From NCBI RefSeq assembly GCF_030407495.1, contig NZ_JASDDG010000038.1, positions 1 to 35,263 of the forward strand: DNA of 35,263 bases. The letters are read 5' to 3'. Position numbers and translations under genes: made by a program. The stretch is from Arthrobacter sp. APC 3897. GTDB lineage: Bacteria > Actinomycetota > Actinomycetes > Actinomycetales > Micrococcaceae. The notes below the pieces were generated by a model that did no database searches, was not told the DNA's origin, and saw only the letters and a program-made list of their open reading frames with translations. Within the stretch, counting starts at the first letter, position 1. The number at the start of each line of letters is the position of its first letter. Shown here in pieces: positions 1 through 9,387 of the stretch.

Positions 1-2
1 CT

Positions 3-2900
3 GCGCAGGCGCCGTCTCCCGAGGGGACAGCTGCCGCTGAAGCAGCCCCGGCCGGAACGGTGGAGCAGCAGGAAGCGAAGGCCGGGGAGGAGGACGCTCC
101 CTCCAACCTGAATCCCTTCGCGATTCCGGCGCTTCCCCTTTTCCACGCACCGGATCTGAGCGCTGTCCGCCCCGTCCCGGCGCACGGCGCCGAGGAGGGC
201 TCCGAGGCTGATGAGGACTCCGAGGACAACCGCAGCCGCCGCCGCAGCCGGCGCGGACGCAGCCGTACCCGCAGCGAATCCTCCAGTGCCGCTGCCGCTG
301 CCGCTGAGGATGACTCCGAAACAGGAACGTCCCCGGAACAGGCTGCCGGGCCGGACAATGCTGAAGGTGTCACCTCCCGCCGCCGCCGGCGGCGCCGCCG
401 CGGAGATGCCGATCTTGAGCTCACCGGGGGAACGGACGATGATCCGCCCAACACGGTGACCCGAGTCCGCGCACCGCGCGCCCACGCCGATGCCCCCGTT
501 TCCGACCGGGTCACCAGCGTCAAGGGTTCCACCCGCCTCGAAGCCAAGAAGCAGCGCCGGCGTGAATCCCGTGAATCGGGCCGCCGCCGCCATGTGATCA
601 CCGAGGCTGAGTTCCTGGCCCGCCGTGAATCGGTTGACCGGCAGATGATCGTCCGCCAGCGTGATGAGCGGATCCAGATTGGTGTCCTGGAAGACGGCGT
701 CCTCGCCGAGCACTTTGTCTCCAACACCCAGCAGGACTCCCTGATCGGCAACGTCTACGTCGGCAAGGTCCAGAACGTGCTGCCCAGCATGGAAGCTGCC
801 TTCGTGGATATTGGACGCGGCCGCAACGCCGTGCTGTACGCGGGTGAAGTCAACTGGGACGCTGCTGGCCTGGACGGCCAGCCGCGCCGCATCGAGCTGG
901 CGCTGAAGTCCGGCGACTCCGTCCTGGTCCAGGTCACCAAGGATCCGGTGGGCCACAAGGGCGCCCGGCTGACCAGTCAGATCTCACTGCCGGGCCGGTA
1001 CCTCGTCTACGTGCCGGGCGGCTCAATGACTGGCATTTCCCGCAAGCTGCCTGACGTTGAACGCAACCGGCTGAAGAAGATCCTCAAGGACCACCTGCCG
1101 GAAAACGCCGGCGTGATTGTCCGCACCGCGGCTGAAGGTGCCAGCGAGGAAGAGTTGATGAATGACATCAACCGGCTCCGCGCGCAGTGGGAGAACATCG
1201 AGGCTAAGGCCAAGTCCACCAAGACCCTGGCTCCTGAGCTGCTGTACGGTGAGCCGGATCTGACCATCAAGGTGGTCCGCGACGTCTTCAATGAGGACTT
1301 CTCCAAGCTGATCGTTTCGGGCGACGAAGCCTGGGACACCATCGAGGCCTACGTCACCTACGTGGCACCTGATCTGGTGGGCCGGCTGGAGAAGTGGACC
1401 CAGGATGAGGACATCTTTGCCGCCAGCCGCATTGACGAGCAGATTGCCAAGGCGCTGGACCGCAAGGTGTTCCTGCCCTCCGGCGGCTCCCTGGTGATCG
1501 ACCGCACCGAAGCCATGACAGTGGTGGACGTCAACACCGGCAAGTTCACCGGCACCGGCGGCAACCTGGAAGAAACCGTCACCAAGAACAACCTGGAAGC
1601 GGCCGAGGAAGTTGTCCGGCAGCTGCGCCTGCGCGATATTGGCGGCATTATTGTCATCGACTTCATTGACATGGTCCTCGAGGCCAACCGGGACCTGGTC
1701 CTGCGCCGGCTCGTGGAATGCCTGGGCCGGGACCGGACCAAGCACCAGGTTGCCGAGGTGACGTCCCTGGGACTGGTCCAGATGACGCGCAAGCGCATGG
1801 GCACCGGGCTGCTCGAAGTCTTCGGCGAAGAGTGCGAGGCATGCGCCGGCCGCGGCGTCATCACGCATGACATTCCCGTGGAGCACCGCCGGAACAGCAA
1901 TTACAGCGGCAGCCCCGCAAACAGCACGGCGGCTCATGCGGTGTCTGAAGACAACCACCAGCAGCACCTGAAGCAGGAGAAGCAGTCCCGCGGGGACCGC
2001 AAGCGCAACCGCAGCCGCGGCTCCGGCGCGCCGCAGCAGAATAACGCTGCTGCCGTGCCGGCCGAGGAGCCTGCCAAGACACCGGAGTCCGGTCAGAGTG
2101 AGGCTGAGCGGCAGGCCAAGGCCAAGGCCGAGGCTGCCCGCGCTGCTCTGGCTACGATCGCTGCCGCCACGGCTGCCGCCCATGACACCGTTGAATCGGG
2201 GGAGAAGTCCGCAGAGCGGAAGCAGCCGGACCATGCAGGATCGGAGCCGGCGGCCGCGTCCGCCGGTGCCCCCGGGTCTGTTGCCGGTGCCGTCCTGAAT
2301 ATCCAGGGCGAGACCGTGGTGGTTCCGCGCCGGGACCGGCGCGAGCCGGCCCGTGAGGAGTCCCGGTTCACCCTTGAAAGCCTCACTGAGGCCTTCAATG
2401 AGGTAGCTGCAGCAGCGGCTCCGGAGGGCAATCAGGAGGCGGAGAAGAAGCCTGCCGGGGACGCCCCGGCACAGGACAGCCAGGCACGGCCGCCGCGCCG
2501 TTCCCGCCGCAGCAGTGCTGCGGCACGGAACGTTCAGCCCCCCGCCGTACCGGATGCCCCGGCAGCCGGGGCGAATGCACCTGCTGCGGCTGAACCCCCG
2601 GCACGGCCCGCAGCTGCCGCCCCGGCCCGGGCAGCAGCACCGGAGCCGTCCGCCGCACCGGAAGCAGCTGCTGCGCCCGCGCGGACTCCCCGCCGCCGTC
2701 GTGCCGCAGGCAGCCCGCAGGGTGCGTCAGGGGCGGACGCCATCCGGATCGGGGAGACCGGCTCCACCGTGCCTGCCGCTCCGGTGGCTGTGCACCGCAC
2801 CGCTGCGCCCTCCCCGGCGCAGAAGCAGGAAAAGCGCCGCGAAACCGGCGGCAGTGCGCCGGTGATCCTCGGCGTCGGCGTCCCTGCCTCGGAGCTCTGA
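3..2900 (+). CDS. rne: Ribonuclease E/G family endoribonuclease, 5' end missing
   Basis: Endoribonuclease that starts mRNA decay and matures rRNA and tRNA. The frame is open from the first bases, so the true start lies upstream; the GTG at 60 is only the first start codon seen. Numbering from that GTG (946 residues), the N-terminal ~190 residues are disordered and Arg-rich. An S1-like RNA-binding region follows (around 205-270, with GNVYVGKVQNVLPSMEAAFV). The catalytic DNase-I-like domain has VVDVNTG near 488 and VIDFIDM near 531, carrying the two Mg-binding aspartates of this family. CEACAGRG near 592 is the Zn-link CxxC that joins protomers. The C-terminal ~330 residues are Ala/Pro/Arg-rich, with basic patches such as RTPRRRRAAG, probably RNA or partner-binding tails. 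The family assignment is firm; whether it behaves like RNase E or RNase G cannot be read from sequence. It sits upstream of rplU as in many actinobacteria. Confidence 0.95.
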   Translation, partial: AQAPSPEGTAAAEAAPAGTVEQQEAKAGEEDAPSNLNPFAIPALPLFHAPDLSAVRPVPAHGAEEGSEADEDSEDNRSRRRSRRGRSRTRSESSSAAAAAAEDDSETGTSPEQAAGPDNAEGVTSRRRRRRRRGDADLELTGGTDDDPPNTVTRVRAPRAHADAPVSDRVTSVKGSTRLEAKKQRRRESRESGRRRHVITEAEFLARRESVDRQMIVRQRDERIQIGVLEDGVLAEHFVSNTQQDSLIGNVYVGKVQNVLPSMEAAFVDIGRGRNAVLYAGEVNWDAAGLDGQPRRIELALKSGDSVLVQVTKDPVGHKGARLTSQISLPGRYLVYVPGGSMTGISRKLPDVERNRLKKILKDHLPENAGVIVRTAAEGASEEELMNDINRLRAQWENIEAKAKSTKTLAPELLYGEPDLTIKVVRDVFNEDFSKLIVSGDEAWDTIEAYVTYVAPDLVGRLEKWTQDEDIFAASRIDEQIAKALDRKVFLPSGGSLVIDRTEAMTVVDVNTGKFTGTGGNLEETVTKNNLEAAEEVVRQLRLRDIGGIIVIDFIDMVLEANRDLVLRRLVECLGRDRTKHQVAEVTSLGLVQMTRKRMGTGLLEVFGEECEACAGRGVITHDIPVEHRRNSNYSGSPANSTAAHAVSEDNHQQHLKQEKQSRGDRKRNRSRGSGAPQQNNAAAVPAEEPAKTPESGQSEAERQAKAKAEAARAALATIAAATAAAHDTVESGEKSAERKQPDHAGSEPAAASAGAPGSVAGAVLNIQGETVVVPRRDRREPAREESRFTLESLTEAFNEVAAAAAPEGNQEAEKKPAGDAPAQDSQARPPRRSRRSSAAARNVQPPAVPDAPAAGANAPAAAEPPARPAAAAPARAAAPEPSAAPEAAAAPARTPRRRRAAGSPQGASGADAIRIGETGSTVPAAPVAVHRTAAPSPAQKQEKRRETGGSAPVILGVGVPASEL

Positions 2901-2934
2901 CCCGCCCCGGGCGGCGCCCTGAAGCGAACCAGTA

Positions 2935-2975
2935 AAGGAGGCGGCCATCCCCAGTCCGGGGATGGCCGCCTCCTT
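2935..2975 (+). terminator. Terminator-like hairpin after RNase E/G gene
   Basis: A perfect 18-bp inverted repeat (2935-2952 and 2958-2975) with a 5-nt loop starts 35 bases after the stop codon. The following bases, CGCTTTG, are only weakly T-rich, so termination would rely on stem strength. It separates the RNase gene from the rplU transcript. Confidence 0.8.
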
Positions 2976-3010
2976 CGCTTTGCCGGGGGAAACAGTGCAG
3001 CGTGAAATGC

Positions 3011-3018
3011 TATAAAGT
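3011..3018 (+). promoter_or_regulatory. Putative -10 element of the rplU-rpmA transcript
   Basis: TATAAAGT fits the actinobacterial TANNNT pattern and is followed by AGAACGAGAG. A near-identical TAAAGTAGA stands upstream of the tRNA-Ala pair. No good -35 hexamer lies at 16-18 bp, so the call is tentative. Transcription from here would give a leader of about 200 nt before rplU. Confidence 0.4.
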
Positions 3019-3027
3019 AGAACGAGA

Positions 3028-3228
3028 GCAGTGACGTCCGAAGAGGCGGCGCGCCTGGAAGCCCAGCATTTGCGGGTTATCGGTTGCGTAGCGTAACCTT
3101 GAACTTCGGTGCGAACGCCTTCAAAACCGTTTTCGGTACAGGGCGTGACTGCATGGCGCAAGGCGGGCAAATTTGAGCCCAGCCAGATGCGCATCCAAGT
3201 ATAAACGTCGAGAGAAGTGAGTTCCCAA
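3028..3228 (+). promoter_or_regulatory. Long 5' leader of rplU-rpmA with hairpins
   Basis: About 200 nt with no credible ORF separate the putative -10 from rplU. It contains a compact hairpin GGTTGCG-TAG-CGTAACC (3082-3098, one G-U pair) and a small ACCG-TTTT-CGGT stem-loop near 3127-3138. Ribosomal-protein leaders often carry autoregulatory structures, but I do not recognise this one as a known L21 leader motif. The ribosome binding site GAGAGAAG (about 3210-3217) closes the leader. Confidence 0.35.
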
Positions 3229-3540
3229 GTGGTGTACGCGATTGTCCGCGCTGGCGGCCGCCAAGAAAAGGTTTCCGTCGGAGACCTCGTAACCCTGGAC
3301 CGCGTCCCCGGTGGAGCCGGCAGCACATTTGAGCTGCCCGCCCTGCTTTTGGTTGATGGCGACCAGGTCACCTCTTCCGCACAGGACCTGGCCAAGGTCA
3401 CCGTGACGGCAGAGATCGTTGAGAATTTTCGGGGTCCGAAGATTGTCATCCAGAAGTTCAAGAACAAGACCGGCTACAAGAAGCGTCAGGGCTACCGCTC
3501 CTCGCTGACCAAGGTCAAGGTTACGTCCATCAACTCCTGA
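3229..3540 (+). CDS. rplU: 50S ribosomal protein L21
   Basis: Structural protein of the large ribosomal subunit that binds 23S rRNA. The product starts [19 protein letters not shown] and ends [20 protein letters not shown]..., both typical of L21; the latter is the basic RNA-binding C-terminus. From GTG 3229 it is 103 residues, the usual family length. An upstream in-frame GTG at 3217 overlaps the Shine-Dalgarno-like GAGAGAAG, whereas 3229 lies about 11 nt after it, so 3229 is preferred. It is followed after 90 nt by rpmA, the standard L21-L27 pair, and the two are probably co-transcribed. Confidence 0.97.
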   Translation: MVYAIVRAGGRQEKVSVGDLVTLDRVPGGAGSTFELPALLLVDGDQVTSSAQDLAKVTVTAEIVENFRGPKIVIQKFKNKTGYKKRQGYRSSLTKVKVTSINS

Positions 3541-3630
3541 TTCTCGTGCCGGCTCCATCGGGAGCCGGGAACGCGGGAAGCATCCCGCCCCTGAGTTTCA
3601 TAATCAGTTAGCAAAGGCAGGCAGTAGAAA

Positions 3631-3894
3631 ATGGCACATAAGAAAGGTGCGAGTTCCACTCGCAACGGTCGCGACTCCAACGCCCAGTACCTCGGCGTAA
3701 AGCGTTTCGGCGGCCAGGTTGTCAAGGCAGGCGAAATCATCGTCCGCCAGCGTGGAACCCACTTCCACCCGGGAGAGGGCGTTGGCCGCGGAGGCGACGA
3801 CACACTGTTCGCCCTCGAAGCAGGCGCAGTTGAATTCGGCAGCCGTCGCGGCCGCCGCGTCGTGAACATCGTGGCTGCTGCAGCCGCCGAGTAA
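3631..3894 (+). CDS. rpmA: 50S ribosomal protein L27
   Basis: Large-subunit ribosomal protein whose N-terminal tail reaches the peptidyl-transferase centre. The 87-residue product begins [19 protein letters not shown] and contains [19 protein letters not shown] and [11 protein letters not shown], all diagnostic of L27. There is no cleavable N-terminal extension of the Firmicutes kind. The start is ATG at 3631 with a purine-rich AAAGGCAGG stretch upstream. It follows rplU in the same transcript and ends before a strong terminator. Confidence 0.98.
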   Translation: MAHKKGASSTRNGRDSNAQYLGVKRFGGQVVKAGEIIVRQRGTHFHPGEGVGRGGDDTLFALEAGAVEFGSRRGRRVVNIVAAAAAE

Positions 3895-3915
3895 TCACCG
3901 GCAATTAGCTTTTCC

Positions 3916-3952
3916 GACGGGGCGGGCCTGATGGCCCGCCCCGTCGTCTTTT
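3916..3952 (+). terminator. Rho-independent terminator after rpmA
   Basis: A perfect 13-bp GC-rich stem (3916-3928 with 3933-3945) and 4-nt loop TGAT are followed by GTCTTTT. It lies 21 nt after the rpmA stop and ends the rplU-rpmA unit. Confidence 0.9.
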
Positions 3953-3960
3953 AAGCCAAG

Positions 3961-3966
3961 TAGAAT
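3961..3966 (+). promoter_or_regulatory. Putative -10 element upstream of obg
   Basis: TAGAAT matches TANNNT and lies just after the rpmA terminator, 35 nt before the obg ATG. No convincing -35 sequence is present. The position after a terminator supports a separate obg promoter. Confidence 0.4.
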
Positions 3967-4001
3967 TGGCAATGATCAAGTAGTTCCTTTGAAGGAGAAC
4001 C

Positions 4002-5576
4002 ATGGCCAGTTTTGTAGACCGCGTAGTGCTGCATGTTTCGGGCGGTACAGGCGGCCATGGTTGCGTGTCCGTCAAGCGTGAAAAGTTCAAGCCCCTGGGC
4101 GGGCCCGACGGCGGAAACGGCGGCGACGGCGGCGACGTCATCCTGCGCGTTGACTCCAGCTCCACCACGCTGCTCGACTACCACCACCTTCCGCACCGCC
4201 ACGCCACCAACGGCGGCAACGGCATGGGTGACTGGCGCAACGGCAAGACCGGCGAGACCCTCATCCTGCCCGTTCCGGACGGCACCGTCGTCAAGAGCAG
4301 GGATGGCGAAGTCCTTGCCGACCTGGTGGGCGAAGGCGCCGAATACATTGCCGCCGCCGGCGGCCAGGGCGGACTGGGCAACTCCTCGCTTTCCTCCCAG
4401 AAGCGCAAGGCCCCCGGCTTCGCGCTGCTCGGCGTGCCCGGTGACGAGCGGGACATCGTCCTTGAGCTGAAGTCCATTGCCGACATTGCCCTGGTGGGCT
4501 TCCCGTCCGCCGGCAAGTCCTCGCTGATCGCTGCCATGTCCGCGGCCCGGCCAAAGATCGCCGATTACCCCTTCACCACCCTGGTGCCGAACCTCGGCGT
4601 GGTGCAGGCCGGTGACGTCCGCTTCACCGTGGCCGACGTTCCGGGCCTCATCGAAGGCGCCTCCGAGGGCAAGGGCCTGGGCCACAACTTCCTGCGCCAC
4701 GTTGAACGCTGCGCCGCGCTGGTGCACGTCCTGGACTGTGCCGCGCTGGAGACGGACCGTGATCCGCTGGGTGATCTTGACGTTATCGAAAAAGAGCTCG
4801 ACAAGTACTCGGTGGACATGAGCTTCGCGGGCAGCGACGGCGACGTTGTGCCGCTGAACCAGCGCCCGCGGCTCGTAGCCCTGAACAAGGTGGACGTTCC
4901 CGACGGCCGCGACATGGCTGAATTTGTGCGCCCGGAACTGGAGAAGCGCGGCTACCGCGTCTTCGAAGTCTCGGCGTCCAGCCATGAGGGCCTCAAGCCC
5001 CTGGGCTTCGCCATGGCAGAAATTGTCCGTGACGCCCGTGCCGCCGTCCAGAGCGCCCCGCCGCGCGTAAAGACCCCCACGCTGCGGGTCCGGAACGCGG
5101 ATGCCAAGGGCGGATTCACCATCCGCCGGGAAGAGCGCAACATGGAACCGCTCTTCCGCGTCCTTGGCGACAAGCCGGTGCGCTGGGTCCAGCAGACCGA
5201 CTTCACCAACGATGAGGCAGTGGGCTACCTGGCCGACCGCCTGGCCAAGCTCGGCGTTGAGGACAAGCTCTTCAAGGCCGGCGCCAAGCCCGGCGACGCC
5301 GTGGTAATCGGCGAGGGCGACGGCGTCGTCTTCGACTGGGAGCCGACCATGATCGGCGGCGCGGAGCTGCTGGCAGCTTCCCCGCGGGGATCGGACATCC
5401 GTATCGAGGAGTTCTCACGGCCCACCCGCGAGGAAAAAAAGGAAGACCACCAGGCCCGCCGCGATGCCCGCGCCGCAGCGCGTGCCGAGCTGGAAGCCGA
5501 GCGCAAAGCCGGCATCTGGACCGAATCGGTGAACTATAAGCACAATCCGCCGGCAGCTGCCAAAGACGGCGAATAG
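4002..5576 (+). CDS. obgE: Obg-family GTPase (ribosome assembly / stress)
   Basis: Essential GTPase that associates with the 50S subunit and links ribosome assembly to growth state. The 524-residue product has the three Obg parts: a glycine-rich Obg fold (1-160, with GGxGG repeats such as [14 protein letters not shown]), a G domain, and a C-terminal OCT domain (about 350-430). G-domain motifs are GFPSAGKSS (P-loop, about 166), [11 protein letters not shown] (switch I), [12 protein letters not shown] (G3, about 211), NKVD (G4, about 295) and SASS (G5). A charged, disordered tail of about 90 residues ([20 protein letters not shown]) extends past OCT, as in other actinobacteria. The start is ATG 4002 with GAAGGAG at 3991-3997. 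Confidence 0.97.
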   Translation: MASFVDRVVLHVSGGTGGHGCVSVKREKFKPLGGPDGGNGGDGGDVILRVDSSSTTLLDYHHLPHRHATNGGNGMGDWRNGKTGETLILPVPDGTVVKSRDGEVLADLVGEGAEYIAAAGGQGGLGNSSLSSQKRKAPGFALLGVPGDERDIVLELKSIADIALVGFPSAGKSSLIAAMSAARPKIADYPFTTLVPNLGVVQAGDVRFTVADVPGLIEGASEGKGLGHNFLRHVERCAALVHVLDCAALETDRDPLGDLDVIEKELDKYSVDMSFAGSDGDVVPLNQRPRLVALNKVDVPDGRDMAEFVRPELEKRGYRVFEVSASSHEGLKPLGFAMAEIVRDARAAVQSAPPRVKTPTLRVRNADAKGGFTIRREERNMEPLFRVLGDKPVRWVQQTDFTNDEAVGYLADRLAKLGVEDKLFKAGAKPGDAVVIGEGDGVVFDWEPTMIGGAELLAASPRGSDIRIEEFSRPTREEKKEDHQARRDARAAARAELEAERKAGIWTESVNYKHNPPAAAKDGE

Positions 5577-5627
5577 CAGCTTCACACTGCCCGGTTGGGC
5601 GCAGGATATGCATAAAGTGGTGGGGAT

Positions 5628-6911
5628 ATGACTGAACACACAGCAACCCCGACTTCTGTTCCTGCGCCCAAACGGGCGGCGCTTCGCTCCCGCTCCGGCC
5701 TCGCCCGGGCTCAGCGCATCGTCGTTAAGGTGGGCTCGTCGTCCCTCACCACCGTTGCCGGCGGCATTTCCGATGAAGCCCTCACCGCGCTGGCGGATGT
5801 CCTGGCGGCCCGAAGAGCAGCGGGCACCGAAATCATCCTGGTCTCCTCCGGCGCCATCTCCGCCGGACTGGCGCCGCTGGGACTGGCCAAGCGCCCCGCC
5901 CAGCTGTCCTCCCAGCAGGCTGCCGCCTCCGTGGGCCAGGGGCTTCTGATGGCCCGTTATACGGAAGCCTTCGGACGCCACGGCGTCACCGTCAGCCAGG
6001 TCCTGCTCACCGTCGAGGACCTGATGCGGCGCACCACCCACGCCAACGCGAACCGGGCCATGGAACGGCTGCTGAACTTCGGCGTCGTGCCCATCGTGAA
6101 CGAAAATGACACCATCGCCAGCCACGAAATCCGTTTTGGCGACAATGACCGGCTGGCCGCCCTTGTTGCCCACCTCGTGAAAGCGGACGCACTGATCCTG
6201 CTTTCCGACGTCGATGCCCTCTATGACGGGCCGCCCTCCGAAGGAGCCGTGCGCATACCGCAGGTCACCGGCATGGCTGACCTGGAAGACGTCCGGATCG
6301 GCAAAGTGGGCAAGGCCGGCGTGGGCACCGGCGGGATGGCCACCAAAGTGGAGGCCGCCACCATCTCGGCACAGTCCGGCATTCCCGCTCTGGTCACATC
6401 CACGGCCAACGCCGCAGCCGCACTGGCCGGCGAGGACGTGGGGACCTGGTTTGTGGGCCGGGGCCGCCGCCAGCCGGTCCGGCTGCTCTGGCTGGCGCAC
6501 GTGGCCCGCATCCAGGGCACGCTGGTGGTGGACGACGGCGCCGCCAAGGCTGTTGCGGACCGCCGGCGGTCGCTGCTGGCTGCAGGCATCACCTCCGTGA
6601 CCGGACACTTCGAGCCGGGTGATCCGGTGGCCATTGCCGACCCGGCCGGAAACGTTATTGCCCACGGCCTAACCAATTACGCATCCGATGAGCTGCCGCA
6701 GATGCTCGGCCGGTCCACCCGGGAACTGTCCAAAGACCTGGGGCGCAGCTTTGAACGCTCCGTGGTGCACGTGAATGACCTGGTCATTCTGCACGACCAC
6801 AAATCCGGGGGAGTGTCTTCCGGGCCGCAGGCCGGAGCCCCGTCCGGTGCGTCCGCTGTGCCCGGATCCGCCGTTGCCAGCCCCGACTCCGTCAATACAC
6901 TGGGAGGATGA
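5628..6911 (+). CDS. proB: Glutamate 5-kinase
   Basis: First step of proline synthesis: ATP-dependent phosphorylation of glutamate to gamma-glutamyl phosphate in the cytoplasm. The 427-residue product has an amino-acid-kinase domain (about 25-285) with VVKVGSSSLT, LVSSGAISAG, PIVNENDTIA and FGDNDRLAALVA, then GKVGTGGM-type glycine motifs (GVGTGGMATKVEAA). A C-terminal PUA domain (about 300-385) is present, as in the long ProB class. The first ~25 and last ~35 residues are low-complexity additions. It follows obg by 51 nt, and the stop overlaps proA, so the two are translationally coupled. Confidence 0.97.
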   Translation: MTEHTATPTSVPAPKRAALRSRSGLARAQRIVVKVGSSSLTTVAGGISDEALTALADVLAARRAAGTEIILVSSGAISAGLAPLGLAKRPAQLSSQQAAASVGQGLLMARYTEAFGRHGVTVSQVLLTVEDLMRRTTHANANRAMERLLNFGVVPIVNENDTIASHEIRFGDNDRLAALVAHLVKADALILLSDVDALYDGPPSEGAVRIPQVTGMADLEDVRIGKVGKAGVGTGGMATKVEAATISAQSGIPALVTSTANAAAALAGEDVGTWFVGRGRRQPVRLLWLAHVARIQGTLVVDDGAAKAVADRRRSLLAAGITSVTGHFEPGDPVAIADPAGNVIAHGLTNYASDELPQMLGRSTRELSKDLGRSFERSVVHVNDLVILHDHKSGGVSSGPQAGAPSGASAVPGSAVASPDSVNTLGG

Positions 6912-6916
6912 GCGCC

Positions 6917-8287
6917 GTGAATGCACATTCCGACATCGTCGAAGAAACAACAGTCGAAGAGACATCCGCAGAAACCGAAACAACCGGACTCGGAACACCC
7001 GTTGAATCCGGCTCGCGAACTGCTGCCGGGGAAGTCGAGGAAGGCGTCCACGCAGCAGCGGACCGGGCGCGAACCGCAGCACGGCGCCTTGCCCGGGCAA
7101 ACCGCGCCTGGAAGGACCTTGGCCTGCAGGAGATCGGCAGGAATCTGGTTGCGAAGCGTGACCTGGTGCTGGCTGCCAATGCGCAGGACGTTGCCGCCGG
7201 CAGGGCAAAGGGAACTTCCGCGGCACTCCTGGACCGGCTTACCCTGACGCCGGAACGGATTGACGGCCTGGCAGCCGCCCTGGAGATGCTGGCCGGCCTG
7301 CCGGACCCGGTGGGATCGGTGGCGCGCGGACAGACCCTGCCCAACGGACTGCGGCTGCGCCAGGTGCATGTCCCGCTGGGCGTGGTGGCAGCCATCTACG
7401 AAGCCCGCCCCAACGTGACCGTGGATATTGCCGGTCTGGCCCTGAAGAGCGGCAACGCCGTCCTGCTCCGCGGCGGCAGCGCGGCGGAACACACCAACGC
7501 CGTGCTTGTGGACATTATCCGGGACTCCCTGGACGCCGTCGGACTCCCGGCGGACGCCGTGCAAAGTGTTGACGCGTACGGCAGGGCAGGTGCCAACGTC
7601 CTGATGAAGGCACGCGGAAAAGTTGATGTGCTGATTCCGCGCGGAGGGCGCGACCTCATCCAGACGGTGGTCACCAACGCTGCGGTTCCGGTGATTGAAA
7701 CAGGGGAGGGCAACGTCCACATCTACCTGGACCAGAGTGCCCCGGTGGAGATGGCCGTAGACATCCTGCTCAACGCCAAAACGCAGCGGCCCAGTGTCTG
7801 CAACACGGTGGAAACCCTTCTTGTGCACCGCGGCGCGGCTGCCGCCGGGGATGTCCTGGCGGCCCTGGCCGGAGCCGGGGTGCGGTTGCATGCCGATGAA
7901 AGGGTCCGGGCCATGCTGCCGGCCGGTGTGGATGCCCAGCCGGCAGTCGACGATGACTGGGGCCGCGAATACATGGACCTGGACCTCGCCGTGGCCATGG
8001 TGGATGACATGGACGAAGCGCTGGAGCACATCCGCCGCTGGACCACCGGCCACACGGAGGCGATTATCACCAATGACCTTGCCAACGCTGAGCGTTTCAT
8101 TGCGGAGATCGACTCTGCCGCGGTGATCGTGAATGCTTCCACCCGCTTCACCGACGGCGGGGAGCTTGGCCTGGGTGCCGAAGTGGGCATTTCCACGCAG
8201 AAGATGCACGCCCGGGGTCCGATGGGACTGCGGGAGCTGACCACCACCAAATGGATCGTCCAGGGCGACGGGCACATCCGGACCTGA
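6917..8287 (+). CDS. proA: Glutamate-5-semialdehyde dehydrogenase (gamma-glutamyl phosphate reductase)
   Basis: Second step of proline synthesis: NADPH-dependent reduction of gamma-glutamyl phosphate to glutamate semialdehyde. The product shows family blocks VPLGVVAAIYEARPNVTVD, LRGGSAAEHTN, IPRGGRDLI and QRPSVCNTVETLL, where the Cys is the catalytic nucleophile. It ends near GLRELTTTKWIVQGDG as usual. GTG 6917 (456 residues) is chosen because GGGAGG at 6902-6907 is 9 nt upstream. The ATG at 6908, overlapping the proB stop, touches that site directly and would add three residues. The N-terminus carries ~45 extra Glu/Thr-rich residues before the conserved domain begins at DRARTAARRLARANRAW. 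Confidence 0.96.
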   Translation: MNAHSDIVEETTVEETSAETETTGLGTPVESGSRTAAGEVEEGVHAAADRARTAARRLARANRAWKDLGLQEIGRNLVAKRDLVLAANAQDVAAGRAKGTSAALLDRLTLTPERIDGLAAALEMLAGLPDPVGSVARGQTLPNGLRLRQVHVPLGVVAAIYEARPNVTVDIAGLALKSGNAVLLRGGSAAEHTNAVLVDIIRDSLDAVGLPADAVQSVDAYGRAGANVLMKARGKVDVLIPRGGRDLIQTVVTNAAVPVIETGEGNVHIYLDQSAPVEMAVDILLNAKTQRPSVCNTVETLLVHRGAAAAGDVLAALAGAGVRLHADERVRAMLPAGVDAQPAVDDDWGREYMDLDLAVAMVDDMDEALEHIRRWTTGHTEAIITNDLANAERFIAEIDSAAVIVNASTRFTDGGELGLGAEVGISTQKMHARGPMGLRELTTTKWIVQGDGHIRT

Positions 8288-8435
8288 TGCCCGGCCGGTC
8301 CGGGGGTTCACCTCGGTGCGCCGTGGACACCGCCGGGTGCGGGTCACCTGCGCTTGCGCGTAGACTTATTCCAAACCACTGCTCCGTCTGCTGCCGCCGG
8401 CGGAACAACCACTCACAGCTCTCTAGGGGAGATCA

Positions 8436-8675
8436 ATGCTGACCCAGCTTTCCAGCGCCGTACTTGCTGCCAGCGAGACGGCCGAACACCACGTATCCAT
8501 TCCGATGGACCCGATCATGTACGGCGTCATCATCATGGGCGCCTTCCTGGTGCTGATGTTCGCAACCATCTCCTTCCAGAGCGTGGGCCACCGTCACGAA
8601 GCAACCGCCGAGCACGTTGACCCCCAGCGTCAGTTCCCCAACAAGCACGACCACGGCCAGGGCATCGAGGGCTGA
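8436..8675 (+). CDS. Small single-helix membrane protein, unknown function
   Basis: A 79-residue protein with one clear hydrophobic helix at about 29-49 ([20 protein letters not shown]). A short N-terminal part precedes it, and a His/Asp-rich polar tail ([20 protein letters not shown]) follows. The charge pattern is compatible with an anchored protein, but topology is not certain. The start is ATG 8436 with AGGGGAG about 5 nt upstream; a TAGACT sequence at 8361-8366 may be its -10. It sits in the proA-nadD gap, 7 nt upstream of nadD, so it is probably co-transcribed. I do not recognise a domain. Its good ribosome site and regular hydrophobic profile argue that it is real. Confidence 0.75.
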   Translation: MLTQLSSAVLAASETAEHHVSIPMDPIMYGVIIMGAFLVLMFATISFQSVGHRHEATAEHVDPQRQFPNKHDHGQGIEG

Positions 8676-8682
8676 TTCCCCC

Positions 8683-9363
8683 GTGGGATCACCAGAGGCT
8701 TACCTGCCGGCGGCACGGCCGGAGCAGGAACACGCGGGCCGGCGGGTCCGGCTCGGCGTTATGGGCGGGACGTTTGATCCCATCCACCACGGCCACCTTG
8801 TGGCAGCCAGTGAAGTGGCATCCGTTTTTGGACTGGACGAAGTAGTCTTTGTGCCCACCGGGGAACCGTGGCACAAGTCTGCACGGGAGGTCAGCCCGCC
8901 GGAGCACCGCTACCTGATGACCGTTATTGCCACGGCATCCAACCCCCGGTTTACGGTCAGCCGCGTGGACGTTGACCGTCCCGGACCGACCTACACCATC
9001 GACACGCTGCGGGACCTGAGGGAATCGCGCCCTGATGCGGAACTGTTCTTCATCACCGGTGCGGATGCCATGGCGCAGATCCTCTCCTGGAAGGATATCC
9101 AGGAGCTGTGGTCCCTGGCCCATTTTGTGGGAGTGACGCGGCCCGGGCACGTGCTGGAAAACATGGGCCGGGATGATGTCAGCCTGCTTGAGGTACCCGC
9201 GATGGCCATTTCCTCGACCGACTGCCGGGAGCGGGTGGCAGACGGGGAACCCGTCTGGTACCTGGTGCCGGACGGGGTGGTCCAGTACATCGCCAAGCAC
9301 GGGCTCTATGCCGCTGAACCCCAGCACGTAAAAGAGCCTGCAACCTCAGAGCCAGTAGCGTAA
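8683..9363 (+). CDS. nadD: Nicotinate-nucleotide adenylyltransferase
   Basis: Converts nicotinate mononucleotide and ATP to deamido-NAD in NAD synthesis. The 226-residue product has the nucleotidyltransferase signature [11 protein letters not shown] (HxGH type) near residue 28, [11 protein letters not shown] in the middle, and the C-terminal SSTDCRERV, matching the (S/T)STxxR loop. GTG 8683 is chosen because it falls just after the upstream stop with a CGAGGG site about 10 nt away. An in-frame start at 8617 would overlap the preceding gene by nearly 60 nt. The rsfS neighbourhood is the usual one for actinobacterial nadD. Confidence 0.95.
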   Translation: MGSPEAYLPAARPEQEHAGRRVRLGVMGGTFDPIHHGHLVAASEVASVFGLDEVVFVPTGEPWHKSAREVSPPEHRYLMTVIATASNPRFTVSRVDVDRPGPTYTIDTLRDLRESRPDAELFFITGADAMAQILSWKDIQELWSLAHFVGVTRPGHVLENMGRDDVSLLEVPAMAISSTDCRERVADGEPVWYLVPDGVVQYIAKHGLYAAEPQHVKEPATSEPVA

Positions 9364-9387
9364 ACAGAGAAACCGAATGGGTAGGAA

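Noticed and set aside
3077-3558. Minus-strand ORFs over the rplU leader and rplU
   Set aside because: They have no ribosome site or family features and overlap a certain ribosomal protein gene.
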